DNA from: Ptiloglossa arizonensis
Taxonomy: Eukaryota > Arthropoda > Insecta > Hymenoptera > Colletidae
Assembly: GCF_051014685.1 (NCBI RefSeq)
Contig: NW_027478385.1
Coordinates: forward strand, 806,001 to 870,000
Reading direction: 5' to 3'
DNA: 64,000 nucleotides
Every line of letters starts with the position of its first letter. Position 1 is the first letter of the stretch. The translations under genes were made by a program, and so were the position numbers. The notes under the pieces were generated by a model. It saw only the letters and a program-made list of their open reading frames with translations, was not told the origin of the DNA and did not search any database. Below are positions 22,657 through 34,435 of this stretch, piece after piece.

Positions 22657-24780
22657 TTGAGAAACCATCAAAATTTTCGCAACTCTGATGCTAGAAACGA
22701 ATAACTGAAATGGCCTAGGGGAAAAGTACACACACCATTGTAATCGGGCGAGTTTCTACTTTCAGATGCAACAGGAACTTCTCGATTTCGACAATCCGTT
22801 CGCGAGAAATGGGAGTTTGAAGTTAAGGAATGGTTGAGAAACTATCAAAATTTTCGCAAGTCTGATACTCGAAACCAATAACTACAATGGCCTAGGGGGA
22901 AAATACACATACCTTTGTAATCGGGCGAGTTTCCACTTTCAGATGCAACAGGAATTTCTCGAGTTCGTCAATCCGTTCGCGAGATATGGGAGTTTGAAGT
23001 TAAGGAATGGTTGAGAAACCATCAACATTTTCGCAAGTCTGATACTCGAAACCAATAACTGGAATGGCCTAGGAGAAAAGTACACACACCATTGTAATCG
23101 CGCATGTTTCTACTTTCAGATGCAACAGGAATTTCTCGAGTTCGTCAATGCGTTCGCGAGATATGGGAGTTTGAACTTAAGGAATGCTTGAGAAACCATC
23201 AAAATTTTCGCAACTCTGATGCTAGAAACGAATAACTGAAACGGCCTAGGGGAAAAGTACACACACTATTGTAATCGGGCGAGTTTCTACTTTCAGATGC
23301 AACAGGAACTTCTCGATTTCGTCAATCCGTTCGCGAGAAATGGGAGTTTGAAGTTAAGGAATGGTTGAGAAACTATCAAAATTTTCGCAAGTCTGATACT
23401 CGAAACCAATAACTACAATGGCCTAGGGGGAAAATACACATACCTTTGTAATCGGGCGAGTTTCCACTTTCAGATGCAACAGGAATTTCTCGAGTTCGTC
23501 AATCCGTTCGCGAGATATGGGAGTTTGAAGTTAAGGAATGGTTGAGAAACCATCAACATTTTCGCAAGTCTGATACGCGAAACCAATAACTGGAATGGCC
23601 TAGGAGAAAAGTACACACACCATTGTAATCGCGCATGTTTCTACTTTCAGATGCAACAGGAATTTCTCGAGTTCGTCAATGCGTTCGCGAGATATGGGAG
23701 TTTGAACTTAAGGAATGCTTGAGAAACCATCAAAATTTTCGCAACTCTGATGCTAGAAACGAATAACTGAAACGGCCTAGGGGAAAAGTACACACACTAT
23801 TGTAATCGGGCGAGTTTCTACTTTCAGATGCAACAGGAACTTCTCGATTTCGTCAATCCGTTCGCGAGAAATGGGAGTTTGAAGTTAAGGAATGGTTGAG
23901 AAACTATCAAAATTTTCGCAAGTCTGATACTCGAAACCAATAACTACAATGGCCTTGGGGGAAAATACACATACCTTTATAATCGGGCGTGTTTCCACTT
24001 TCAGATGCAACAGGAATTTCTCGAGTTCGTCAATCCGTTCGCGAGATATGGGAGTTTGAAGTTAAGGAATGGTTGAGAAACCATCGAAATTTTCGCGATT
24101 CTGATACGAGAAATCTATAACTGGAGTGACCTAGAGTAAAAGTACACACACCATTGTAATCGTGCGAGTTTCTGCTTTCAGATGCAACAGGAATTTCTCG
24201 AGTTCGTCAATCCTTTCTCGAGATATGGGAGTTTGAAATTAAGGAATGCTTGAGAAACCATCAAAATTTTCGCCAGCCTGATACTCGAAACCAATAGCTA
24301 CAAAGGCCTAGGGGAAAAATGCACATACCTTTGAAATCGGGCGAGTTTCCACTTTCAGATGCAACAGGAATTTCTCGAGTGCGTCATTCCGTTCGCGAGA
24401 TATGGGAGTTTGAAATTAAGGAATGGTTGAGAAACCATCAAAATTTTCGCAAGTCTGATACGCGAAACCAATAACTACCAAGGCCTAGGGGAAAAATACA
24501 CATACCTTTGTAATCGGGAGGATTTCCACTCTCAGATGCAACAGGAATTTCTCGAGTTCGTCAATCCGTTCGCGAGATATGGGAGTTTGAAGTTAAGGAA
24601 TGGTTGAGAAACCATCAACATTTTCGCAAGTCTGATACTCGAAACCAATAACTGGAATGGCCTAGGAGAAAAGTACACACACCATTGTAATCGCGCATGT
24701 TTCTACTTTCAGATGCAACAGGAATTTCTCGAGTTCGTCAATGCGTTCGCGAGAAATGGGAGTTTGAAGTTAAGGAATGC
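22657..24780 (+). repeat. 3,363-bp-offset duplication, copy 1 (12 monomers)
   Basis: Order 3' 4' 8 3 4' 8 3 4 5 6 7 8, repeated at 26,020-28,143, an offset of 19 monomers. Both copies have gatgcaacagg in the second m4', where the blocks near 13-20 kb have gatgcatcagg, so they form their own sub-lineage. In copy 2 the m5 reads ggcgtttg and the m6 reads ctacgaagg. Copy 2 is therefore slightly more diverged near the domain border. Confidence 0.8.
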
Positions 24781-26019
24781 TTGAGAAACCATCAAAATTT
24801 TCGCAACTCTGATGCTAGAAACGAATAACTGAAATGGCCTAGGGGAAAAGTACACACACCATTGTAATCGGGCGAGTTTCTACTTTCAGATGCAACAGGA
24901 ACTTCTCGATTTCGACAATCCGTTCGCGAGAAATGGGAGTTTGAAGTTAAGGAATGGTTGAGAAACTATCAAAATTTTCGCAAGTCTGATACTCGAAACC
25001 AATAACTACAATGGCCTAGGGGGAAAATACACATACCTTTGTAATCGGGCGAGTTTCCACTTTCAGATGCAACAGGAATTTCTCGAGTTCGTCAATCCGT
25101 TCGCGAGATATGGGAGTTTGAAGTTAAGGAATGGTTGAGAAACCATCAACATTTTCGCAAGTCTGATACTCGAAACCAATAACTGGAATGGCCTAGGAGA
25201 AAAGTACACACACCATTGTAATCGCGCATGTTTCTACTTTCAGATGCAACAGGAATTTCTCGAGTTCGTCAATGCGTTCGCGAGAAATGGGAGTTTGAAG
25301 TTAAGGAATGCTTGAGAAACCATCAAAATTTTCGCAACTCTGATGCTAGAAACGAATAACTGAAATGGCCTAGGGGAAAAGTACACACACCATTGTAATC
25401 GGGCGAGTTTCTACTTTCAGATGCAACAGGAACTTCTCGATTTCGACAATCCGTTCGCGAGAAATGGGAGTTTGAAGTTAAGGAATGGTTGAGAAACTAT
25501 CAAAATTTTCGCAAGTCTGATACTCGAAACCAATAACTACAATGGCCTAGGGGGAAAATACACATACCTTTGTAATCGGGCGAGTTTCCACTTTCAGATG
25601 CAACAGGAATTTCTCGAGTTCGTCAATCCGTTCGCGAGATATGGGAGTTTGAAGTTAAGGAATGGTTGAGAAACCTTCGAAATTTTCGCGATTCTGATAC
25701 GAGAAATCTATAACTGGAGTGACCTAGAGTAAAAGTACACACACCATTGTAATCGTGCGAGTTTCTGCTTTCAGATGCAACAGGAATTTCTCGAGTTCGT
25801 CAATCCGTTCGCGAGATATGGGAGTTTGAAGTTAACGAATGTTTGAGAAACCATCAAAATTTTCGCAAGTCTGATACACGAAACCAATAACTACAAAGGC
25901 CTGGGGGAAAAACACACATATCTTTGTAATCGGGCGAGTTTCTACTTTCAGATGCAATAGGAATTTCTCGAGTTCGTCAATCCGTTCGCGAGATATGGGA
26001 GTTTGAACTTAAGGAATGC

Positions 26020-28143
26020 TTGAGAAACCATCAAAATTTTCGCAACTCTGATGCTAGAAACGAATAACTGAAATGGCCTAGGGGAAAAGTACACACACCA
26101 TTGTAATCGGGCGAGTTTCTACTTTCAGATGCAACAGGAACTTCTCGATTTCGACAATCCGTTCGCGAGAAATGGGAGTTTGAAGTTAAGGAATGGTTGA
26201 GAAACTATCAAAATTTTCGCAAGTCTGATACTCGAAACCAATAACTACAATGGCCTAGGGGGAAAATACACATACCTTTGTAATCGGGCGAGTTTCCACT
26301 TTCAGATGCAACAGGAATTTCTCGAGTTCGTCAATCCGTTCGCGAGATATGGGAGTTTGAAGTTAAGGAATGGTTGAGAAACCATCAACATTTTCGCAAG
26401 TCTGATACTCGAAACCAATAACTGGAATGGCCTAGGAGAAAAGTACACACACCATTGTAATCGCGCATGTTTCTACTTTCAGATGCAACAGGAATTTCTC
26501 GAGTTCGTCAATGCGTTCGCGAGATATGGGAGTTTGAACTTAAGGAATGCTTGAGAAACCATCAAAATTTTCGCAACTCTGATGCTAGAAACGAATAACT
26601 GAAACGGCCTAGGGGAAAAGTACACACACTATTGTAATCGGGCGAGTTTCTACTTTCAGATGCAACAGGAACTTCTCGATTTCGTCAATCCGTTCGCGAG
26701 AAATGGGAGTTTGAAGTTAAGGAATGGTTGAGAAACTATCAAAATTTTCGCAAGTCTGATACTCGAAACCAATAACTACAATGGCCTAGGGGGAAAATAC
26801 ACATACCTTTGTAATCGGGCGAGTTTCCACTTTCAGATGCAACAGGAATTTCTCGAGTTCGTCAATCCGTTCGCGAGATATGGGAGTTTGAAGTTAAGGA
26901 ATGGTTGAGAAACCATCAACATTTTCGCAAGTCTGATACGCGAAACCAATAACTGGAATGGCCTAGGAGAAAAGTACACACACCATTGTAATCGCGCATG
27001 TTTCTACTTTCAGATGCAACAGGAATTTCTCGAGTTCGTCAATGCGTTCGCGAGATATGGGAGTTTGAACTTAAGGAATGCTTGAGAAACCATCAAAATT
27101 TTCGCAACTCTGATGCTAGAAACGAATAACTGAAACGGCCTAGGGGAAAAGTACACACACTATTGTAATCGGGCGAGTTTCTACTTTCAGATGCAACAGG
27201 AACTTCTCGATTTCGTCAATCCGTTCGCGAGAAATGGGAGTTTGAAGTTAAGGAATGGTTGAGAAACTATCAAAATTTTCGCAAGTCTGATACTCGAAAC
27301 CAATAACTACAATGGCCTTGGGGGAAAATACACATACCTTTATAATCGGGCGTGTTTCCACTTTCAGATGCAACAGGAATTTCTCGAGTTCGTCAATCCG
27401 TTCGCGAGATATGGGAGTTTGAAGTTAAGGAATGGTTGAGAAACCATCGAAATTTTCGCGATTCTGATACGAGAAATCTATAACTGGAGTGACCTAGAGT
27501 AAAAGTACACACACCATTGTAATCGTGCGAGTTTCTGCTTTCAGATGCAACAGGAATTTCTCGAGTTCGTCAATCCGTTCTCGAGATATGGGCGTTTGAA
27601 ATTAAGGAATGCTTGAGAAACCATCAAAATTTTCGCCAGCCTGATACTCGAAACCAATAGCTACGAAGGCCTAGGGGAAAAATGCACATACCTTTGAAAT
27701 CGGGCGAGTTTCCACTTTCAAACGCAACAGGAATTTCTCGAGTGCGTCATTCCGTTCGCGAGATATGGGAGTTTGAAATTAAGGAATGGTTGAGAAACCA
27801 TCAAAATTTTCGCAAGTCTGATACGCGAAACCAATAACTACCAAGGCCTAGGGGAAAAATACACATACCTTTGTAATCGGGAGGTTTTGCACTCTCAGAT
27901 GCAACAGGAATTTCTCGAGTTCGTCAATCCGTTCGCGAGATATGGGAGTTTGAAGTTAAGGAATGGTTGAGAAACCATCAACATTTTCGCAAGTCTGATA
28001 CTCGAAACCAATAACTGGAATGGCCTAGGAGAAAAGTACACACACCATTGTAATCGCGCATGTTTCTACTTTCAGATGCAACAGGAATTTCTCGAGTTCG
28101 TCAATGCGTTCGCGAGAAATGGGAGTTTGAAGTTAAGGAATGG
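26020..28143 (+). repeat. 3,363-bp-offset duplication, copy 2
   Basis: Partner of 22,657-24,780. Private substitutions accumulate toward its right end (ggcgtttg near 27,592, ctacgaagg near 27,664, caaacgcaac near 27,720, gaggttttgc near 27,884). Beyond it an m1 returns at 28,144 and domain I ends within 1 kb. Raised divergence at the margin of a homogenised domain is the pattern expected where exchange is less frequent. Confidence 0.8.
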
Positions 28144-29028
28144 TTGAGAAACTATCAGAATTTTCGCAAGTCTGATACTCGAAACCAATAACTACAATGG
28201 CCTAGGGGGAAAATACAGACACCATTCTAATCGGGCGAGTTTCTACTTTCAGATGCAACAGGAATTTCTGGAGTTCGTCAATCCGTTCGCGAGATATGGG
28301 AGTTTGAAGTTAACGAATGTTTGAGAAACCATCAAAATTTTCGCAAGTCTGATACACGAAACCAATAACTACAAAGGCCTGGGGGAAAAACACACATATC
28401 TTTGTAATCGGGCGAGTTTCTACTTTCAGATGCAATAGGAAATTCTCGAGTTCGTCAATCCGTTCGCGAGATATGGGAGTTTGAACTTAAGGAATGCTTG
28501 AGAAACCATCAAAATTTTCGCAACTCTGATGCTAGAAACGAATAACTGAAATGGCCTAGGGGAAAAGTACACACACCATTGTAATCGGGCGAGTTTCTAC
28601 TTTCAGATGCAACAGGAACTTCTCGATTTCGTCAATCCGTTCGCGAGAAATGGGAGTTTGAAGTTAAGGAATGGTTGAGAAACTATCAAAATTTTCGCAA
28701 GTCTGATACTCGAAACCAATAACTACAATGGCCTAGGGGGAAAATACACACACCTTTGTAATCGGGCGAGTTTCCACTTTCAGATGCAACAGGAATTTCT
28801 GGAGTTCGTCAATCCGTTCGCGAGATATGGGAGTTTGAAGTTAAGGAATGGTTGAGAAACCATCGAAATTTTCGCGATTCCGATACGAGAAATCTATAAC
28901 TGGAGTGACCTAGAGTAAAAGTACACACACCATTCTAATCGTGCGAGTTTCTACTTTCAGATGCAACAGGAATTTCTGGAGTTCGTCAATCCGTTCGCGA
29001 GATATGGGAGTTTGAAGTTAAGGAATGG
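28144..29028 (+). repeat. Right margin of domain I (m1 m2 m3' m4' m5)
   Basis: The last five monomers of the strict domain run in reference order but carry more private changes than those further left: atcagaattt, gcaataggaaattc, attccgatacg, and an m5 second half with attctaatcg and ctggag borrowed from m1. From 29,029 the monomers belong to the diverged family, although 177-bp spacing persists for one more unit before the first indel. Confidence 0.75.
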
Positions 29029-29870
29029 TTGAGAAACTATCAAAATTTTCGCAAATCTGATACACGAAACCAATAACTACAAAGGCCTAGGGGAAAAACA
29101 CACATATCTTTGTAATCGGGCGAGTTTCCAGTTTCAGATGCAACAGGAATTTCTCGAGTTCGTCATCCCGTTCGCGAGATATGGGAGTTCGAAGTTAAGG
29201 AATGGTTGAGAAACCATGAAAATTTTCGCAATTTTGATGCTAGAAACCAATAACTACAATGGCCTAGGGGAAAATACACATACCGTTGTAATCGGGCGAG
29301 TTTCTGCTTTCACATGCAACAGGAATTTCTCGAGTTCGTCAATCCGTTCGCGAGATATGGGAGCTTGAAGTGAAGGAATGCTTGAGAAACCATCAAAATT
29401 TTCGCAAGTCTGATACTCGATACCAATAACTACAAAGGCCTAGGGGAAAAATACACATACCTTTGTAATCTGGCGGGTTTCCACTCTCAGATGCAACAGG
29501 AACTTCTCGAGTTCGTCAATCCGTTCGCGAGATATGGGAGTTTGAACTTAAGGAATGCTTGAGAAACCATCAAAATTTTCGCAATTCTGATGCTAGAAAC
29601 GAATAACTGGAATGGCCTAGGGGAAAAGTACACAAAGCATGGTAATCGTGCGAGTTTCTGCTTTCAGATGCAACAGGAATTTCTCGAGTTCATCAATCCG
29701 TTCGCGAGATATGGGAGTTTGAAGTTAAGGAATGGTTGAGAAACCATCGAAATTTTCGCAATTCTGATGCTAGAAACGAATAACTGGAAGGGCCTAGGGG
29801 AAAAGTACACACACAATTCTAGTCGGGCGAGTCTCTACTTTCAGATGCAACAGGAATTTCTCGAGTTCGT
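29029..29870 (+). repeat. 2,659-bp-offset duplication, copy 1
   Basis: It matches 31,688-32,529. Shared rare marks include gaaaccatgaaaa, gcaattttgatg, gagcttgaagtgaagg, aatctggcggg, cacaaagcatgg and ctagtcgggcgagtc. The right end is where copy 1 reads gtcatcccg and copy 2 reads gtcaatccg. The offset is 15 monomers plus 4 bp, reflecting the 10-bp insertion and several short monomers in between. Confidence 0.82.
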
Positions 29871-31197
29871 CATCCCGTTCGCGAGATATGGGAGTTCGAA
29901 GTTAAGGAATGGTTGAGAAACCATCCAAATTTTCGCAATTCTGATGCTAGAAACCAATAACTACAATGGCCTAGGGGAAATACACATACGGTTGTAATCG
30001 GGCGAGTTTCTGCTTTCAGATGCAACAGGAATTTCTCGAGTTCGTCATTCCGTTCGCGAGACATGGGAGTTTGAAGTTAAGGAATGGTTGAGAAACCATC
30101 AAAATTTTCGCAATTCTGATACTCGAAACAAATAACTGGGATGGCCTAGGGGAAAAGTACACATACCATTGTAATCGTGCGAGTTTCTGGATTCAGACGC
30201 AACAGGAATTTCTCGAGTTCGACAATCCGTTCGCGAGATATGGGAGTTTGAAATTAAGGAATGGTTGAGAAACCCTCAAATTTTTGGCAAGTCTGATACT
30301 CGAAACCAATAACTACAAATGCCTAGGGGAAAAATGCTCATACCTTTGTAATCGGGCGAGTTTCCCCTTTCAGATGCAACAGGAATTTGTCGAGTTCGTC
30401 AATCCGTTCGCGAGATATGGGAGTTTCAAGTTAAGGAATGGTTGAGAAACCATCAAAATTTTCGCAAGTCTGATACACGAAACCAATAACTAGAAAGGCC
30501 GAGGGGAAAATGCACATACCTTTGTAATCGGGCGAGTTTCCACTTTCAGATGCACAGGACTTTCTCGAGTTCGTCAATCCATTCGCGAGATATGGGAGTT
30601 TGAAGTTAAGGAATGGTTGAGAAACTATCAAAATTTTCGCAATTCTGATGCTAGAAACGAACAACTGGAATGGCCTAGGGGAAAAGTACACACACCATTC
30701 TAATCGGGCGAGTTTCTACTTTCAGATGCAACAGGAATTTCTGGAGTTCGTCAATCCGTTCGCGAGATATGGGAGTTTGAAATTAACGAATGGTTGAGAA
30801 ACCATCAAAATTTTCGCAAGTCTGATACTCGAAACCAATAAGTACAAAGGCCTAGGGGAAAAACACACATATCTTTGTAATCGGGCGAGTTTCTGCTTTC
30901 AGATGCAACAGGAATTTCTCGATTCCGTCAATCCGTTCGCGAGATATGGGAGTTCGAAGTTAAGGAATGGTTGAGAAAACATCAAAATTTTCGCAATTCT
31001 GATGCTAGAAACCAATAATTACAATGGCCTAGGGGAAAATACACATACCGTTGTAATCGGGCGAGTTTCTGCTTTCAGATGCAACAGGAATTTCTCGAGT
31101 TCGTCAATCCGTTCGCGAGATATGGGAGTTTGAAATTAAGGAATGCTTGAGAAACCATCAAAATTTTCGCAGGTCTGATACTCGAAACCAATAACTA

Positions 31198-31207
31198 TTA
31201 TATTATA
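31198..31207 (+). repeat. 10-bp AT insertion ttatattata in a monomer
   Basis: Between aataacta and caaaggcc, where other monomers read straight through, ten bases ttatattata are added, giving a 187-bp monomer (31,147-31,333). The identical insertion at the identical site occurs in the three triplication copies in domain IV. No flanking target duplication is evident beyond the single base shared with the surroundings, so a polymerase-slippage or repair origin is as likely as a mobile-element footprint. Confidence 0.85.
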
Positions 31208-31687
31208 CAAAGGCCTAGGGGAAAAATGCACATACCTTTGTAATCGGTCGAGTTTCCACTTTCAGATGCAACAGGAATTTCTAGAATGCGTCATTCCGTT
31301 CGCGAGATATGGGAGTTTGAAGTTAAGGAATGGTTGAGATACCATCAAAATTCTCGCAATTCTGATACTCGAAACCAATAACTACAAAGGCCTAGGGGAA
31401 AAATACACACACCTTTGTAATCGGGCGAGTTTCCACCTTCAGATGCAACAGGAATTTCTCGAGTTCATCATTCCGTTCGCGAGATATGGGAGTTTGAATT
31501 TAAGGAATGGTTGAGATACCATCAAAATTCTCGCAATTCTGATACTCGAAACCAATAACTACAAAGGCCTAGGGGAAAAATACAAACACCTTTGTAATCG
31601 GGCGAGTTTCCACTTTCAGATGCAACAGGAATTTCTGGAGTTCGTCAATCCGTTCGCGAGATATGGGGGTTTGAATTTAAGGAATGG

Positions 31688-32529
31688 TTGAGAAACTATC
31701 AAAATTTTCGCAAGTCTGATACACGAAACCAATAACTACAAAGGCCTAGGGGAAAAACACACATATCTTTGTAATCGGGCGAGTTTCCAGTTTCAGATGC
31801 AACAGGAATTTCTCGAGTTCGTCATCCCGTTCGCGAGATATGGGAGTTCGAAGTTAAGGAATGGTTGAGAAACCATGAAAATTTTCGCAATTTTGATGCT
31901 AGAAACCAATAACTACAATGGCCTAGGGGAAAATACACATACCGTTGTAATCGGGCGAGTTTCTGCTTTCACATGCAACAGGAATTTCTCGAGTTCGTCA
32001 ATCCGTTCGCGAGATATGGGAGCTTGAAGTGAAGGAATGCTTGAGAAACCATCAAAATTTTCGCAAGTCTGATACTCGAAACCAATAACTGCAAAGGCCT
32101 AGGGGAAAAATACACATACCTTTGTAATCTGGCGGGTTTCCACTCTCAGATGCAACAGGAATTTCTCGAGTTCGTCAATCCGTTCGCGAGATATGGGAGT
32201 TTGAACTTAAGGAATGCTTGAGAAACCATCAAAATTTTCGCAATTCTGATGCTAGAAACGAATAACTGGAATGGCCTAGGGGAAAAGTACACAAAGCATG
32301 GTAATCGTGCGAGTTTCTGCTTTCAGATGCAACAGGAATTTCTCGAGTTCATCAATCCGTTCGCGAGATATGGGAGTTTGAAGTTAAGGAATGGTTGAGA
32401 AACCATCGAAATTTTCGCAATTCTGATGCTAGAAACGAATAACTGGAAGGGCCTAGGGGAAAAGTACACACACAATTCTAGTCGGGCGAGTCTCTACTTT
32501 CAGATGCAACAGGAATTTCTCGAGTTCGT
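31688..32529 (+). repeat. 2,659-bp-offset duplication, copy 2
   Basis: Partner of 29,029-29,870, with a few differences (for example ggaatttctcg here versus ggaacttctcg near 29,500, and aactgcaaagg here). It is preceded by two monomers with gagataccatc and attctcgc that are not present before copy 1. Confidence 0.82.
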
Positions 32530-32629
32530 CAATCCGTTCGCGAGATATGGGAGTTTGAAGTTAAGGAATGGTTGAGAAACCCTCAAAATTTTCGCAAGTC
32601 TGATACTCGAAACCAATAACTACAAAGGC

Positions 32630-33380
32630 CTAGGGGAAAACCCACATATTTTTGTAATCGGGCGAGTTTCCAGTTTCAGATGCAACAGGAATTTCTCGAG
32701 TTCGTCATCCCGTTCGCGAGATATGGGAGTTCGAAGTTAAGGAATGGTTGAGAAACCGTCAAAATTTTCGCAAGTCTGATACTCGAAACCAATAACTACA
32801 AAGGTCTAGGGGAAAACACACATATCTTTGTAATCGGGCGAGTTTCCAGTTTCAGATGCAACAGGAATTTCTCGAGTTCGTCATCCCGTTCGCGAGATAT
32901 GGGAGTTCGAAGTTAAGGAATGGTTGAGAAACCATCAAAATTTTCGCAATTCTGATGCTAGAAACCAATAATTACAATGGCCTAGCGGAAAATACACATA
33001 CCGTTGTAATCGGGCGAGTTTCTGCTTTCAGATGCAACCGGAATTTCTCGAGTACGTCGATCCGTTCGCGAGATATGGGAGTTTGAAATTAAGGAATGCT
33101 TGAGAAACCATCAAAATTTTCGCAGGTCTGATACTCGAAACCAATAACTACTATGGCCTAGGGGAAAATAAACATACCGTTGTAATCGGGCGAGTTTCTG
33201 CTTTCAGATGCAACAGGAATTTCTCGAGTTCGTCAATCCGTTAGCGAGATATGGGAGTTTGAAATTAAGGAATGCTTGAGAAACCATCAAAATTTTCGCA
33301 GGTCTGATACTCGAAACCAATAACTACAAAGGCCTAGGGGAAAAATGCACATACCTTTGTAATCGGGCGAGTTTCCACTT
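32630..33380 (+). repeat. 1,057-bp-offset duplication, copy 1
   Basis: It matches about 33,690-34,435 at a constant offset of 1,057 bp (6 monomers minus 5 bp). Shared marks are aaaacccacatattt, aaggtctagg, ctagcggaaaa, gcaaccggaat, gagtacgtcgatcc and gttagcgagat. The copy ends inside a monomer that switches to the gcacaggactt form. Confidence 0.8.
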
Positions 33381-33689
33381 TCAGATGCACAGGACTTTCT
33401 CGAGTTCGTCAATCCATTCGCGAGATATGGGAGTTTGAAGTTAAGGAATGGTTGAGAAACTATCAAAATTTTCGCAATTCTGATGCTAGAAACGAACAAC
33501 TGGAATGGCCTAGGGGAAAAGTACACACACCATTCTAATCGGGCGAGTTTCTACTTTCAGATGCAACAGGAATTTCTGGAGTTCGTCAATCCGTTCGCGA
33601 GATATGGGAGTTTGAAATTAACGAATGGTTGAGAAACCATCAAAATTTTTGCAAGTCTGATACTCGAAACCCATAAGTACAAAGGCCTA

Positions 33690-34435
33690 GGGGAAAACCC
33701 ACATATTTTTGTAATCGGGCGAGTTTCCAGTTTCAGATGCAACAGGAATTTCTCGAGTTCGTCATCCCGTTCGCGAGATATGGGAGTTCGAAGTTAAGGA
33801 ATGGTTGAGAAACCGTCAAAATTTTCGCAAGTCTGATACTCGAAACCAATAACTACAAAGGTCTAGGGGAAAACACACATATCTTTGTAATCGGGCGAGT
33901 TTCCAGTTTCAGATGCAACAGGAATTTCTCGAGTTCGTCATCCCGTTCGCGAGATATGGGAGTTCGAAGTTAAGGAATGGTTGAGAAACCATCAAAATTT
34001 TCGCAATTCTGATGCTAGAAACCAATAATTACAATGGCCTAGCGGAAAATACACATACCGTTGTAATCGGGCGAGTTTCTGCTTTCAGATGCAACCGGAA
34101 TTTCTCGAGTACGTCGATCCGTTCGCGAGATATGGGAGTTTGAAATTAAGGAATGCTTGAGAAACCATCAAAATTTTCGCAGGTCTGATACTCGAAACCA
34201 ATAACTACTATGGCCTAGGGGAAAATAAACATACCGTTGTAATCGGGCGAGTTTCTGCTTTCAGATGCAACAGGAATTTCTCGAGTTCGTCAATCCGTTA
34301 GCGAGATATGGGAGTTTGAAATTAAGGAATGCTTGAGAAACCATCAAAATTTTCGCAGGTCTGATACTCGAAACCAATAACTACAAAGGCCTAGGGGAAA
34401 AATGCACATACCTTTGTAATCGGGCGAGTTTCCAC
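33690..34435 (+). repeat. 1,057-bp-offset duplication, copy 2
   Basis: Partner of 32,630-33,380. The intervening 33,381-33,689 resembles 30,546-30,855 (gcacaggactttc, gtcaatccattcg, gaacaactgg, attaacgaatgg). The duplication therefore formed around a transplanted two-monomer piece rather than as a simple tandem copy. Confidence 0.78.

Larger units (their letters stand above)
1..29028 (+). repeat. Domain I: strict 177-bp HOR domain
   Basis: All 164 monomer starts fall on 1+177k with no net indel. Order by type, k=0-31: 1 2 3 4 5 6 7 8 3' 4' 8 3 4 5 6 7 8 5 6 2 3 4/5 6 7 8 1 2 3' 4' 5/6 7 8. k=32-63: 1 2 3 4 5 6 7 8 3' 4' 8 3 4 5 6 7 8 3' 4' 8 3' 4' 7 8/5 6 7 8 3' 4' 8 3' 4'. k=64-97: 5/1 2/6 7 8 3' 4' 5/1 2 3' 4' 8 3 4' 8 3 4 5 6 7 8 3' 4' 8 3 4' 8 3 4 5 6 7 8 3' 4'. 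k=98-127: 5/1 2/6 7 8 3' 4' 5/1 2 3' 4' 8 3 4' 8 3 4 5 6 7 8 3' 4' 8 3' 4' 5/1 2 3' 4' 8. k=128-163: 3' 4' 8 3 4' 8 3 4 5 6 7 8 3' 4' 8 3' 4' 5/1 2 3' 4' 8 3 4' 8 3 4 5 6 7 8 1 2 3' 4' 5. A slash marks a chimera. Typing is by eye. Confidence 0.88.

Noticed and set aside
29274..29296. CENP-B box-like match in acataccgttgtaatcgggc and equivalents in other monomers
   Set aside because: Against the essential pattern nTTCGnnnnAnnCGGGn the best copies match about seven of nine fixed positions, failing at the two T bases. That is expected by chance in a CpG-containing repeat, and most monomers match worse.
31198..31207. Footprint of a mobile element at the ttatattata insertion
   Set aside because: Only 10 bp, no terminal inverted repeat longer than expected in AT-rich sequence and no clear target-site duplication. 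Slippage or repair explains it equally well.
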